DNA of 64,000 nt. Source: Caenorhabditis elegans. Taxonomy: Eukaryota > Nematoda > Chromadorea > Rhabditida > Rhabditidae. Positions within the stretch are counted from its first letter, which is position 1. The number at the start of each line of letters is the position of its first letter. The stretch is taken from positions 3,162,001 to 3,226,000 of the forward strand of contig NC_003284.9 of assembly GCF_000002985.6 (NCBI RefSeq), given 5' to 3'. The position numbers and the translations under genes are program-made. Shown here piece by piece: positions 9,702 to 21,622 of the stretch. The notes under the pieces were generated by a model. The model searched no databases. It saw only the letters and a list, made by a program, of their open reading frames with translations, and was not told where the DNA came from.

Positions 9702-12700
9702 TTAGTTGATTTTGAGATCCACCAGGTCTCCTGAAATGGAATTATGTGTTTAGGACAAGTATCTAATGTAATATGTAATATGTCTTATATGTTACAGTAT
9801 TAAAATAACCTTACCATTTTGCATTTTTTTTGACGCAAATTGGTTGTTGTTATCTAGTGGAAGGCAGAGGTTAACTCCCATGGACGTGCCATTTGTTGCA
9901 GTACGGGTAGGGCTGCTATTCTCATTTCCGTTTTTTACATCTTCCGTTGGTGACTGAAATTTCAAAAATACTACTGGCTAGAACACTATAATATTATCTC
10001 TATACCAATTTCTTAGCCGCTGAGAAGCACATTGTTTCTGGTACTGTGGAAGAACGGGTTGGGACAGTCTGCAACATTGGATGTTAATAGAATTTGTACA
10101 TTTTGAAATGAATTACCTCAATTCTCAGAGAGTTAGACTCTTCCATAATCCCTGTCAGTTTATCGTTGTACGGGCTTATGATGCTCGTCACTGAAAATAA
10201 GATACCGTTTCACTATAAGTTGATTTCTTTGACACTACTGTAACACATATTAAATTAAACTTTTCCTAAAGCTTTGGAACATTCTCTCACGCAGACAAGG
10301 TTGAGACAAAGTTGACTCTAACAAGAATTGGACAATTGTTTCAAAAATTTGAATTTCAAGTATGTATGAAGACGGAACCTGGCAATATTTTTACTCCATG
10401 TTTTTAAAAATCTTACCATGCTGAAACATTCGAAAAAACGGAAAATAGGTTGCAATAACTGAACGTGCAAAAACATGCAAAAGGAAAGAACTAAAATAAA
10501 ACAGCAGCTTATCTCTTGGGCACGGTACAAACAAAACCTACACTTTCCAATGCAAAGAGGTTTCAGATTAAGAGATGTAGGTCGCGCTGAAAAGTATGTT
10601 AGTGGTTGAAATGGAGGGGGAAGTGAAGTGAGAACAAGAAGCGGAGAGAATTGTGTGATTAGTTCTTAAATGATTGCGGAATAGTTTTTGGAATAATGCT
10701 TAGTTTCACATTTTCTCACTCTAGAAAGCAAGTTGTTGAAAAGAAACAGAATTTCGAGAAGCTCTGCATGCTTTTTAAAAACAATCCGCAGTGCAGAAAG
10801 TGCATTTTTCATCGAGATCGTTTGATTCCCAACTGCAATCAAAGGTGCAATTCATATCACTTTTTGGGGATAGATAGCGAAGAAAAATTAGAAGTGAGAA
10901 GCATTAGTTGTATGTATTTTTTTTCATGAAAACACATTTCTGGGTTAAATGATCTGTAAAGGTGAGTAGAAAGAACCAAGTTGAAGCGACGCGTTTCCGG
11001 GCGATTCAAAAACCAGCGGCGAGTCAATAATTCAAAAAAAAAAAGAAATCAATAAAAAAAAGAACATACCCATTGAATTGGAGGAGGATATACTCATTGG
11101 CGTGTCGGATCGTTTTTCTACTCCATTAATCTGAAAAAAAAAATGAAATTTTTTCAAGATGCTCTTAAATCAACTATAGCAATATTTAAAACTTCCAACT
11201 TACCTGTCCAGCATTAGAAATTGCATTTGGCAAACTGACTGCTCTGTTCATCCTCAAAGAATGCATTGGTAGTCCGAAATTTTGAATACGTTGCAGCCTT
11301 TCCTTCTTAGTAAGCATATTGGTAATAGCTACTTCTTGGCGAAGTCTATCCAGTTTCAACATTGACTCGACCTGAAATATTATATTTTTCGAAGAACCGT
11401 TGACTGGACATACCGCCTGAATACTTTTTGTGTAGGCTTCAATGTAATTAAGGGTCTGCTGCTGGTGTTGTGATTCCGTGGATGAAGTGGAGCTTCGAGA
11501 TGAGCCACCGCCCTGCTCGTCGTGAGATGTATCCTTCGCAGCCATCATTGCCAGTGAAGACCGGTCTTCCATATCTTGCGAAGACTGGAAAAATATGTTT
11601 CAGAAAATTGTTTGGTTACATTTTTTACCTTCGGAATATGAGCAACTACATCATAGTATAAAGAAGTTCTATGAATAGTCTCGGTGCCCAGCATCTTCTT
11701 GAAAAACTTTTCTGTTAGGCTTGGTTTTTTGTAAATTTGTAAGCATATTCTCTTTCTCAGCACAATGTGCATTGGACATGGGTGTGATAGTCTCACCATA
11801 ATCTGAAAATATTTTATTTTATTTTTGAATATTATTTTAGGTACTAATACCTTGACAATTGCGTACACACGATCATTGCTGTTAGTAGGAACATTGAGTG
11901 CCGGACAATCATGAACTGATGAATCCCAGGAACATGTTGCCACATGATCTTTGTCATCATACTTCTGAATTGGAACCATCAGCAAGTTGCCCTCTGGCTC
12001 AAGTGGAAGCATGGAGTGTAAGCCAGCAACACGCGGCACATTCTCATCACTTGTCATTTCACCGGTCATATCGTCGGAGTTTAAGTCTAAGAATAATACT
12101 GGGATATGTCGTTCCACTCCTTCAGGGGCAATCCTGCAAATTATCAAGATATATTCAGTTTAAGCTCAATCGCGTCACATACCAATCACATGGTGCTCCT
12201 GGTATACACGAATTTGGTGTTGGACATTCGACGGCTGTTCTTTCCTCAGTCAATGCTACCCATTGTCCCATTAGAGAATGCTCACGGTCCAGCTCAGCCT
12301 CGGATTTTCCTGATTTGGCAGAAAGAGAGTCAAGTTGATGTTGAAGATAATACTGTCGTGACTTTAATGCATGTGACCATTGTTTTCTAATCTTATCCAA
12401 GTCTTCTTCCTGGTAGCTGTCGATCGATTTCAAGTTGTTCGTTGATTTTACAGCCATAATCGCCCCAATGCTAACAGAAGTAATACAATCAATGCTGATA
12501 GGCAACCCATCAGGCGCAGCAACATTCACACCCACAACCAATCTTCTCTGCTGACCTTGCTTTAATTGGTATATACCGCCAGTCGATACGTCATCTGCAT
12601 GTCGGACTTCCACACTCGTCCAATCTCCATTATCATTCAATTCTCGCACCTCTGACCACGTTTCTAAACGCCTGGTAACTTCCATCCATCGGTTTTGCAA

Positions 12701-15700
12701 AGACTTGGATTTTTCATCAGTGTCCAAAATTCGCTCTTCAGGATGTCCGCATATTCTGTGTCCCCATACTTCAATAGACAACGCATCATCTCTAACATAC
12801 TCCATAAATTCTTCCGTGACCATCACATTGAAATCCTGCAATTTGCTTTAATGATCAATGGTTATTAGGTTATGCAAACTCACTCTTTGATGTTCGAAAA
12901 TCACAGTAGTTGGACAAGATGAATGATTAGCAGCTTCGTTTGCTGGGGCAACCACAAGTAGTTCAGAAATGTTGAAAAATGAATATTGACAAAACACAAA
13001 GTTTGATAGTTTTTCCGGAAGACCAGATGCGCGCTTGATTCGTACCCGACAAGTGATCGTTTTGCCAAGAAGTGTCTCTGGTCCATTATTGGAAGTTTCA
13101 TCCATCTCTTCCTGAGTTACCACGCGAAAAATTTGCACATGAAGACGCCCAGCAACTTCCCCTTGCTGCGAAATAATTGGGACCTGAAATAGAGAACATT
13201 AAAAAATCAACATCTTCCCGCGATTTGATTTACTTGATAATCGAGACGGAGATCATGGAACAACACTTCTAAAAACACATTTGCAACACCAACTAAATTA
13301 TGGTGCTCTTGGCTTTCGAAGAATGGGTCAATGACTAGAGATGAGCACTCATTCATTGGAATTCCGGCTATCTTCATTGGTGATGCATGAGGTGTGCCGT
13401 TCAAAGACTCGCTGGTTCTTGAAAAAATGTAAATTGAATTCGTAACGATCAATGAATAAACTCGAACCTTGTGAATCCATTTAGCATATCATTATAAGTA
13501 TCTCTCATGTCAACAAGACGGCTCTCAAGCTGAGAAACAGTCCAGAATTGACTTCCACTCATTCCTTCTCTACGAACGACTATCACTGGCTCACAAACAA
13601 ATTGCCCAGCTTTGATTTTAATCGGTCTCAAGTTTGAAGCTGGAATTTGCAGTGTCACATCATATGTGGTTTGACGCTTTGGTTTTTTATTGAGCTCCTT
13701 GGAAATCATATTTGCTTCCCGTACAAGAGCATTTGCATGAATAACATCTGCTTTCAGCCTTTTCAATGACTCCGCGAACATTTCTTCTCTGGAATTATTC
13801 ATATTTTTGAAAATTCAAAATTTTGACATTTATTTAAAAACTCACTTTCTCTGTGCCCAATAGAAGAATTTGCTTTTCACAGATTGTTTTGGGTTTGCTG
13901 GGAAAGGGAATGGGGGTAGTCCGGTAGGTGTAGTGATTGGAGTAGGCAGACAAAAACCAGGAGTCATTGGCGTAGATGGGGTAAACCCGCCGGCAGTCAA
14001 TGACTGAATGTATTTCTCAAATGCTTCGTATTGTTGCTCAAGAGCTGCCTTTTTGTCTTCCTGAAAAAAAACCGATAAAAATTTAATTACGTAGGAATTA
14101 GATTTTTGCAACGAAAAAAGAAATCTCGCAAACCTGGTGCTTGAGTGTAACACTCTCCATGTATTGGTCAACGGCGGAACTGATGGGGTTCGCATCGTTA
14201 ACCTCATGCCAAGCGTCATTGTAGTCGAACATGGTGCTGTCCTCCATAATGGATTGTTCCATGTCCATCACTTTCGGGCAGTTAACTTTGAAGAAGTGAT
14301 TCATGCCCACAAGCAGCCGATTCCCATTTCTAAGAAGCGTCCTTTCAGTTATCTGCTTTCCATTAACACAGATTCTGCATTCCGAAGACATTGGGGCTAC
14401 AAACAGGCGTAGACGCCCGCCATACTCTTCAACAGTCATTTTTGCGTGCCGTCTCATGATTCCTAGACCTCGGAGGACAATACTAGTTCGTTCTGAAAAG
14501 AGAAAAAAAATGGTAGATCAAAAAATTTGAAAAAAAATACAATACCTTTGTCATCATCTCTTCTCGAAGAATCACTGCATGTCATTGATAGTCCAGAGTC
14601 TCTACTTGTCTCTAGCTCCTCCGAGTTTCCAATAATTGCTGATCCCTAGAAAATATAATTTTATTGAAACAAAAAACGCAATGTTCAACTCACATTAATA
14701 TAATAGACTAGCAACTCATTCAATGATGGATCGGCATTCATATTCACCAGATAAAACCTATCCTTCTCAACTTTAATTCCACTGGACTCTATAGAAATTC
14801 CGATTTCCGTCAGATCCTTCTGTCGTTCTTTATTCAACGTGTCAGTTTCTTTAAGACGTTCCTCCCAAGACTTGTTCATTTGAGCTACAAGACGTTCACT
14901 CTCTGCAAGCCTTTCACGAAGCTCTTCAGTTTCAGCGTGCTCTTTTTTAGTTTGTGTAATCTGCATTCGTAAAGTCTCCACTTCTTCGCGAAGTTCCCGA
15001 ATAACTCTTGCATTCGGATCCTCGTTGATAATTGCGTGGTTGACAATCTTCTTCGCACGATCTGCATATCTCAGTGTGGAGAGGGTTTCTTCATAGTTAT
15101 CGGCAGCTGGAGAAAGGGTCGCAATCATAACTGTCCTTGAATTTCCTCCAAGTGAGTCCTTGAGCAGCCAGGTTAAAACAGAGTCTCGATATGGGATGAA
15201 CTTGTCTTTTTTGGAATTTCTTTCCGCTAAAGCAGAAATTACCATACCAAGTGTAGTTAGTGATCTGAAATCAAGCTTTTGATTAATAAATACATATACC
15301 TGTTAAATGTTAAGTTGAAAGTTGGTAGTGACTTCAAGTTTTTTCTTCAATTTGAAAAATCAATATGAAATTGAGATTATCAATAACATACTTTTTAACA
15401 AAAAACATCAGCTGAAAATTTAAAATCGATTTTTTTTTCAAGATCATTTCGGAGAAAAATAGAAACTAAATTCCTCCAATTTTTTACTTATTTTTTAAGC
15501 CACTTCGCAAGAAAATGTATATAAAATTCCATAGTTTCACCTACTTGTTAATGTTTCCACCTTCCTCGAGCCGTTTTCCAACTGCTCCCGTTTTCCCAGC
15601 TCTCTCACTTCCAGCCAAGTCAACCAACGAAATTTTGGCAACTTTCTCGCCACTAAACCCATTTTCCAAATCATGCAAAGTTTGTGTTACAATCAAACTA

Positions 15701-16662
15701 AAAACTGCATGTGATCTTGAGCTTTCGGCATTCATGTTAGTTGCAGCGACAGTTCTTGACTTGTTTCCCTCTTCTAGCAGGTTTGAAATTTGCTGGAAAA
15801 AATAAACAAGTGGATGAAAAAAAACTCTTTCAAGCATCGGCAAACCTCAAAAGAGTTGACTGCAAGAATCGACAATCCATCAACCATGGGTCCAAGTATT
15901 TTATGCTCACGCACTTTCAATGCTTTGCTTGATCTTCAAAGACGTTTGTTTTATGTTTTTGCTTTTGAGAGAAACGAATGGCTTACTTTTTTGGGTCAAG
16001 CAAGTCTCGAACTCTTTCGTTGTAAATTTCCATGTAAGACACCTCAACTTTGAACGACAGGGAAGAATTGCTAGTTTCTTGAATTCTCGTGAATATCTGA
16101 AAAAAAAACAGGTATGCTTTCAATTTCACTAGGAGTGCATTTTTGGAAAAAAAAACGAACAAAAAAACTCACATCATTACAAACACGAGGAATGATTCCC
16201 GGCTGATCAGGGGTTCCCATCATTGTGTAAGACTTTCCGGATCCAGTCTGTCCATAAGCGAAAATGCATGCATTGTACCCCGAAAATGCGTTCTCCACTA
16301 CACCGGATCCAAGGTGATAGGACACTGTTTCTTGACTTGCGAAGTCATAACTATGCGGGTCAGTGGAGCAAAATGAGTGATCGAATGTGAAGGTTTTCGA
16401 GTTTTTCCTACAATAAAATAGATATCAGGTAATTTTTCTTTGCTTTCTCATTAATCTACTTACTCTTCAATTGGATGATGAAGCACACATTGTTCCTTTT
16501 GAATTCGAACCACAGACTTTGTTTTCAAGTCGAGTTCTGAAATATTTTGAAATTTTGATATCACAATGACCATTTTTAATAATAAATTATATTACCTCTT
16601 TTGTTAAACGGGCGTACACGAATAGCAACTTTGACAGCGCTTTCTTCATCTGGAGCTGTCAT
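9702..16662 (-). CDS. klp-4: Kinesin-3 motor, KIF13 type
   Basis: Twenty-three coding exons join in phase on the minus strand (first 16662-16596, last 9730-9702), giving 1,559 residues. Order of domains: N-terminal motor with [12 protein letters not shown]-loop [15 protein letters not shown], switch [14 protein letters not shown], switch [15 protein letters not shown] and neck-side [14 protein letters not shown]; a coiled coil; an FHA domain (about residues 510-600; [24 protein letters not shown]); the KIF1B-type region ([19 protein letters not shown]); and a long conserved central segment ending in [21 protein letters not shown] and [15 protein letters not shown], which is diagnostic of KIF13A/B. 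The tail is low-complexity and ends in DLVDLKIN, with no CAP-Gly domain (present in KIF13B) and no PH domain (present in UNC-104). Kinesin-3 motors carry vesicles toward microtubule plus ends in neurons. An acceptor (AAATCTTCAG) 13 bases before the ATG supports the start. The 879-base intron before exon 20 is the longest. Confidence 0.95.
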
Positions 16663-16675
16663 TTTCCAACCAAGT

Positions 16676-16677
16676 CT
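16676..16677 (-). promoter_or_regulatory. Probable trans-splice acceptor of klp-4
   Basis: On the minus strand the sequence AAATCTTCAG ends here, 13 bases before the klp-4 ATG. A short leader after a strong acceptor with no upstream exon is typical of spliced-leader addition in nematodes. An unseen upstream 5' UTR exon would look the same. Confidence 0.45.
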
Positions 16678-17520
16678 GAAGATTTCTTAGAACATCTGAA
16701 AAACACGCTCAATTGATAAAAAGCAGGTAATCGATAAAGTTATTGTCAATAACGAAGACGGAGTGAGGGAGAATAATCAAAAAATTTATGAGGCAATCAG
16801 TTTTGGAAAACTTTTCACTCGCAATGATACAAGGAAAGGTGAAAGGCGAACATAATCGGATGGGTAGGTAAACGAAAAGTAAACGAAAAACGTCAGTGAA
16901 TTGAGAAAGTACTGGAAGCGGAGATTTTAATTGGAAGTTTCTCAAATTTTATAAACTTAAAAAAACCGAATTTAAGTAAGAAATCAAACTTGATTTTCAA
17001 AAGTTATTTTTTTCCCTGCTGGCAAAGTGAGACAGAGTGCAATTTCATTGGGTGCTTTGCTTTTGTGTGGTGTGAGAGCACATCAATGCCAAAAGAGCTT
17101 CTGTTGGAAAGGGATTAGTAGTTTCTGGGGGCCCCCAAAAACGGGGGGCACGAGGCGAATCTCTTGTACATGACATATGTATGTAGCGGACACTTTTCAA
17201 AAGACACTTTGTTCCCAACTATCTAATTCTTGTACAATAAACAAAAACGGGAAGTGAGAGGGGGAAAAAGTAGAAAGACGAAACTGAGAGTGAAGCTTAG
17301 AAGTTTGGCTCTTCACGTCAGTTTCAGGAGATGAGGTAACCGATGGATTTTCCTAATAAAACCATGAGATACATCTCGCGCAGCAGCCGAAAAATTGGAA
17401 ATTTACAACCCAAATTGGATAGGTGACCTTGCGCAAACACTGATCAAAAACTTTTTATGAGTCCCAAAAGCTTGTTGGAATTGCAGGAACATGACGTAAT
17501 GGACAATGAGCCGGTGAAAA

Positions 17521-17757
17521 ATGATATTCGGAACGTGCTCCATCTGTCTGACTCTAACCTTTGTCGTCCTGGTGGTAGCCGTCTATCTCTGGCGCCGTTC
17601 TCTATCCCCATATCCTTCTCCCCCACACATTCCTAGTCAAAAAAGGGCACGATACGAAACCATTCAGAATGATACATTGGCGTGTGCACCCCGCGCCAGT
17701 GAACCCGGCCGAGCATTAACATTCTCATTTGCAATTGATGAACATCTACTATGCTGA
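17521..17757 (+). other. Candidate small open frame with a membrane segment
   Basis: A 78-codon + strand frame starts ATG ATT TTC and has a strong hydrophobic segment (ICLTLTFVVLVVAVYLW) followed by a basic, proline-rich tail. An overlapping frame starting at an ATG at about 17495 is also open for 45 codons. There is no homology I recognise and no splice or poly(A) signal that fixes it. It sits about 0.9 kb upstream of klp-4 on the opposite strand. It may be chance. Confidence 0.15.
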
Positions 17758-18507
17758 TGCGCGCGTCTCCCGTTTTTCCGCGCTTCTTTCTGAACTCGGC
17801 TCAACTCATTCCACCATAAAAAGAAACGAAAGAACAAGAGCAAAAGATGAGCTGGAACCGGAAGCTGCAATGTGAACCCTTCGTTTTTTTTTGGCTGTAA
17901 AAAATTCGTTTTATTTCGTCATCAAAATCTAGATGCTTGATTTTTAAACTTCACTCACTAAAAAATTTCAAAAATTGCTCAGCCGGAGAATGGGAAGCAA
18001 CACTTGAGAAAACGGGAAAACAATCCTATCAAAAAAGTGCACTACTTAAACAAATTGAGCTGATCTTTTTTGAGCTCGGGTTTTGAGGACAAACGATTTG
18101 ACAGCTCAAAAAAATTGACGCAAAAGAAAAAGAGCGAGAGAGAGGTATCTAGATTCGGAAATCCTTTAATCAACACGATGTGCGTTTTTGTTAATCAAGA
18201 ATTTTGTAGCCGTGCGTCATCTTATTGGAATTCGCGAGATGTCACAAATCATCTGATCCACAAAGAGAAGGATCCCTTGGTAAATAGACGTGTGAAAGAA
18301 CTGCCAAATCGGGATGTATAATGTTTACACGATTGTGTTTATTAGAAAAGTAATTCTTTGAAACATGCAATAAGAAATGTTAATCTAAACGTTCCAAAAA
18401 TAGCTACCGGGTTTCATTAAAACTTTAATATTAATTAAAAACAGTGTAGGGAAAATGGGGATTTTGTCAAAATCTATTCAACATTTTGAAATGGTAAAAA
18501 GTCTAAA

Positions 18508-18891
18508 TACAGAATTGCCATATTTCCTCTATTAGTCTTGCAAAACTAATTTTCAATTGGTTCGTAGGAGTGCAAGTCTAAAAAAAGCAGCAAGACTATT
18601 TTTTGAATGCTATTTTTTAAATTTTAGACTTTGAACTTTGGGCCAAACATTTTTTATAGAAATCATAGCTGGATATTGTTTAAACAATGAAAATACACAC
18701 TTTTACACTTTTTCATAAATTGTTTGAACGCTATGAAGTATAATTTACTCTAAAAATGACAACTTTGCTAAAGTTACCGCAAAGTGTTGCTGTTAGTGCA
18801 AGACTATTAGAAGTTGGAAGACTAATTTTCGATTAGCTTGTAGGGGTGTAAGATTAGTAAAGGTTGCTAAACTAATGAAGGAAATACTGTA
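18508..18891. mobile_element. MITE-like element with imperfect terminal inverted repeats
   Basis: The left end reads TACAG...ATTTCCTCTATTAGTCTTGCAA and the right end, in reverse complement, TACAGTATTTCCTTCATTAG...TTTAGCAA. A second inverted pair lies just inside (AAGACTAATTTTCGATTAG and its counterpart near 18540). About 384 bp with no coding capacity. Outer TA bases fit a Tc/mariner-derived element. Confidence 0.6.
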
Positions 18892-21594
18892 AAGTTTAAA
18901 GATTTTCCAAATGTTCAGTTCAACACAAATTTAGATTTTTCAAAAAATATCAGCTTAAGTTTTGGTAAATTACTAAGTTTTCCAAAACAAGTAAACTTTT
19001 TGACTAATTTCGGGCACTGCTGCAAGTTTGAACCCTTATAACCTTTATATACAAGCAATGAAAAGCCGTCAGTTGACGTATAAAAAATATCGTCAAATTC
19101 CAAAATATGAGGCGAAAATAGAAATTTATATCTTTTTGACTTTAAGTTTCACTGGGATATTTGGTCATTTTAGTTTTCTGAAATAATTCAAATATTTTAT
19201 TTATTGGAGCTTAAATTGAAACGGTATTCTTTGTCTAAAATAAATAATATTTAACACAAGTAGGAAACATTTTAAAACATATGCATTTCCCGAAATAATT
19301 AGCATAGTGGGACGAAACAGAACGCCGTATGGCCAGATGATGTCACATTAAGGAGCAAAAAGGGAGCGCCGTCAGCTGGATAGGACATTGTTAGATGCGA
19401 ATCATCCTATCGGTACTTTTACGTCTTATTCAAAAGTATTCAAAGGGACTAGACATATACACGACACACACACACGCAAAAAAAGCGCCGCCTTTTCTGC
19501 TCACCAAATGAAATAAAGAAGAGAAAGAGGAAAGAAGAAAAAGGAAGAAGAGAGGCTCCCTTCAGCTCGGGTCCCTCTTTGGCTGGATCATTGCCTACGG
19601 ATATGTTTCAATAGTGGATTAGCGGGGCGGCATGGTCCGCGGATGCTCTACGAACCCAAATGTGTTGTAGACTTGGGTGGGGGGCCACCAAGTGTGGAAA
19701 AAGATGAAAGAAGAAGGAGAAGAGGACGATAACAATTAGCTGGTATGCCGCTGTTTGTGCATTTTTTTTTCTGTCATTCCTTTTTTCTTAAGGTTTGCTC
19801 GCCAATTCTGGAAGAATACCAGCTGATACTGGCTCGAGAGAAAAAAAACGAAAAAAAGAAAGAAAAGAAGAAAGAAAAAACATGATTGGAATATGAAAAA
19901 ATCCTTTTTTCAATTTGCATTTATTACATGGGGCCGTCTGAAAGAAGATTTACTGGTTTTTGAAGGGTCGCCCTTTTTCAACATCACTCTTTGCAAGAAA
20001 AAATGAAAAAGGCAACAAGGTGTAGAACAAAGAAAACACAACTGATAATGTACGTATTACTGGCCAAAAATCTAATCAAAAAATTTATCGATAAGAGAAC
20101 GGGGGTGGGAGCAAAGGTAAACTTTTGAGTCGGAGCATTATATAGAGAAACAGAAAAACGTTGATTTTTGAATTTATTGGCTAGGAATAATTTATAGGAA
20201 ATTTATAATTTATGAGAATCAAAGTATCTTGCCTTGTCTAGGATTACTATTTTTACTCGTTATATGTTTTATTCTTAGTGGAAAAAAAGGTTAAAATAAC
20301 TGTTTAAAAAATATATAATTTTTGTATTTACTTAGAAAAACTGAGTACACACTCAAAAACAAAAATTTATTTGATGCATGATTTTAGACATTAAAATATT
20401 TAAAAACTGATAAATTAGATATACATACCTCTAAAAATTAAGTTAAATTAACTAAATACATTTTTTTAACAATAGGGGCAATTTTCCATCGAAAAATAAA
20501 TTAACTACCCTGTAAAACAATTGGTCGAAAAAAAAAGTTTACTCTGAATTTATAATCGTTATGTTTGATAGTAGTAATGCGGGCCGCGAAAAATGAACAA
20601 AAGTTGTTGAGGAAAACACCTCGGTTTTTGTGTAATAAACTTTTCAATGAAGAAATAACCAATATCAAGGGAAAAAAGATATTAATCTGTAACGTTTGCG
20701 TGACGTATTGCGATTGGAATCTATTTAGTTTTTAGTTGAAATAAAGTGACTTGGACTGATGGCAATTTTTTTGAATGTGAATTATTGTACTAATATAGCC
20801 CAAAACCCATGTAAAACAATAAAATATTATGACCTATAAAACAATTTAATTCGAGTGAAGTGGTTTAACATCAAACTTAATTGGAAAGCATTCAAACTTT
20901 GCGGCAGGAACCCTCCTCACCTCGCCGCGCTATCACGATAATTATCTTGATGAATTGGAAACAAGTGATTTTACACTGAAGCTTTCGAGCTCAAAACAAA
21001 AGAGCTCGCCGGATGAACCAGAAGGCAGAAATACAATTTTTCTAGCCTCTACTGAATCTCAAAATACAAGTGGGGGGAACAGAACAGACAATAGAGCCGA
21101 CTGATAAGAATAGATAAATATTGAGCAAGTAACTGTCAAATAAAGGGGTGAGATAACCAGGAGATGATCAGTGAACAGAAAACAGAAAGCACAGAAAACA
21201 CAGAAAACCACAGGCTACAACGCGTTGATCCGGATTTCATTTTCACACGTATTACATTATATCTTAGTTCATCGTGGAATTTTACGTTAAAAAAGAGAAG
21301 CAAAACAAGTTTTGTTCCAGCTAGCCTCTTCTTTTTTTGGAACTGGCAATCAAATTGTATTCTCGCCACACGAAAACTGGCTAATGGCACCCGTGGGTTG
21401 ATAAAGTGTAAAAGAATGGGGCAGGAAGTGCCCCGCGGAGCATGCCTTTCTCCTCCTCATTCCCCCCTCTCTCCGCTGCTGTTCGGTGGCGAAAAAAGTG
21501 ATCCGCAAACACATATCATAACAAGATATTGAAACCTTTTGCTTCTCGTTTCGTTTAAAGCAAAGACACAAAAAAAAAACGTCGAATGATCGGG

Positions 21595-21622
21595 TTCATA
21601 AGTGCCTTGAGGCACTTATGAA
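21595..21622. repeat. Perfect 13-bp palindrome with 2-base centre
   Basis: TTCATAAGTGCCT, then TG, then AGGCACTTATGAA. The arms are perfectly complementary. It lies in gene-poor DNA about 5 kb upstream of klp-4. Confidence 0.8.

Noticed and set aside
10696-10929. 77-codon cysteine-rich + strand frame inside a klp-4 intron
   Set aside because: The cysteine spacing is suggestive, but there is no signal peptide, splice site or poly(A) signal, and it lies antisense in an intron.
18070-18321. 83-codon + strand frame
   Set aside because: Starts at TTG, no conserved motif, no splice support.
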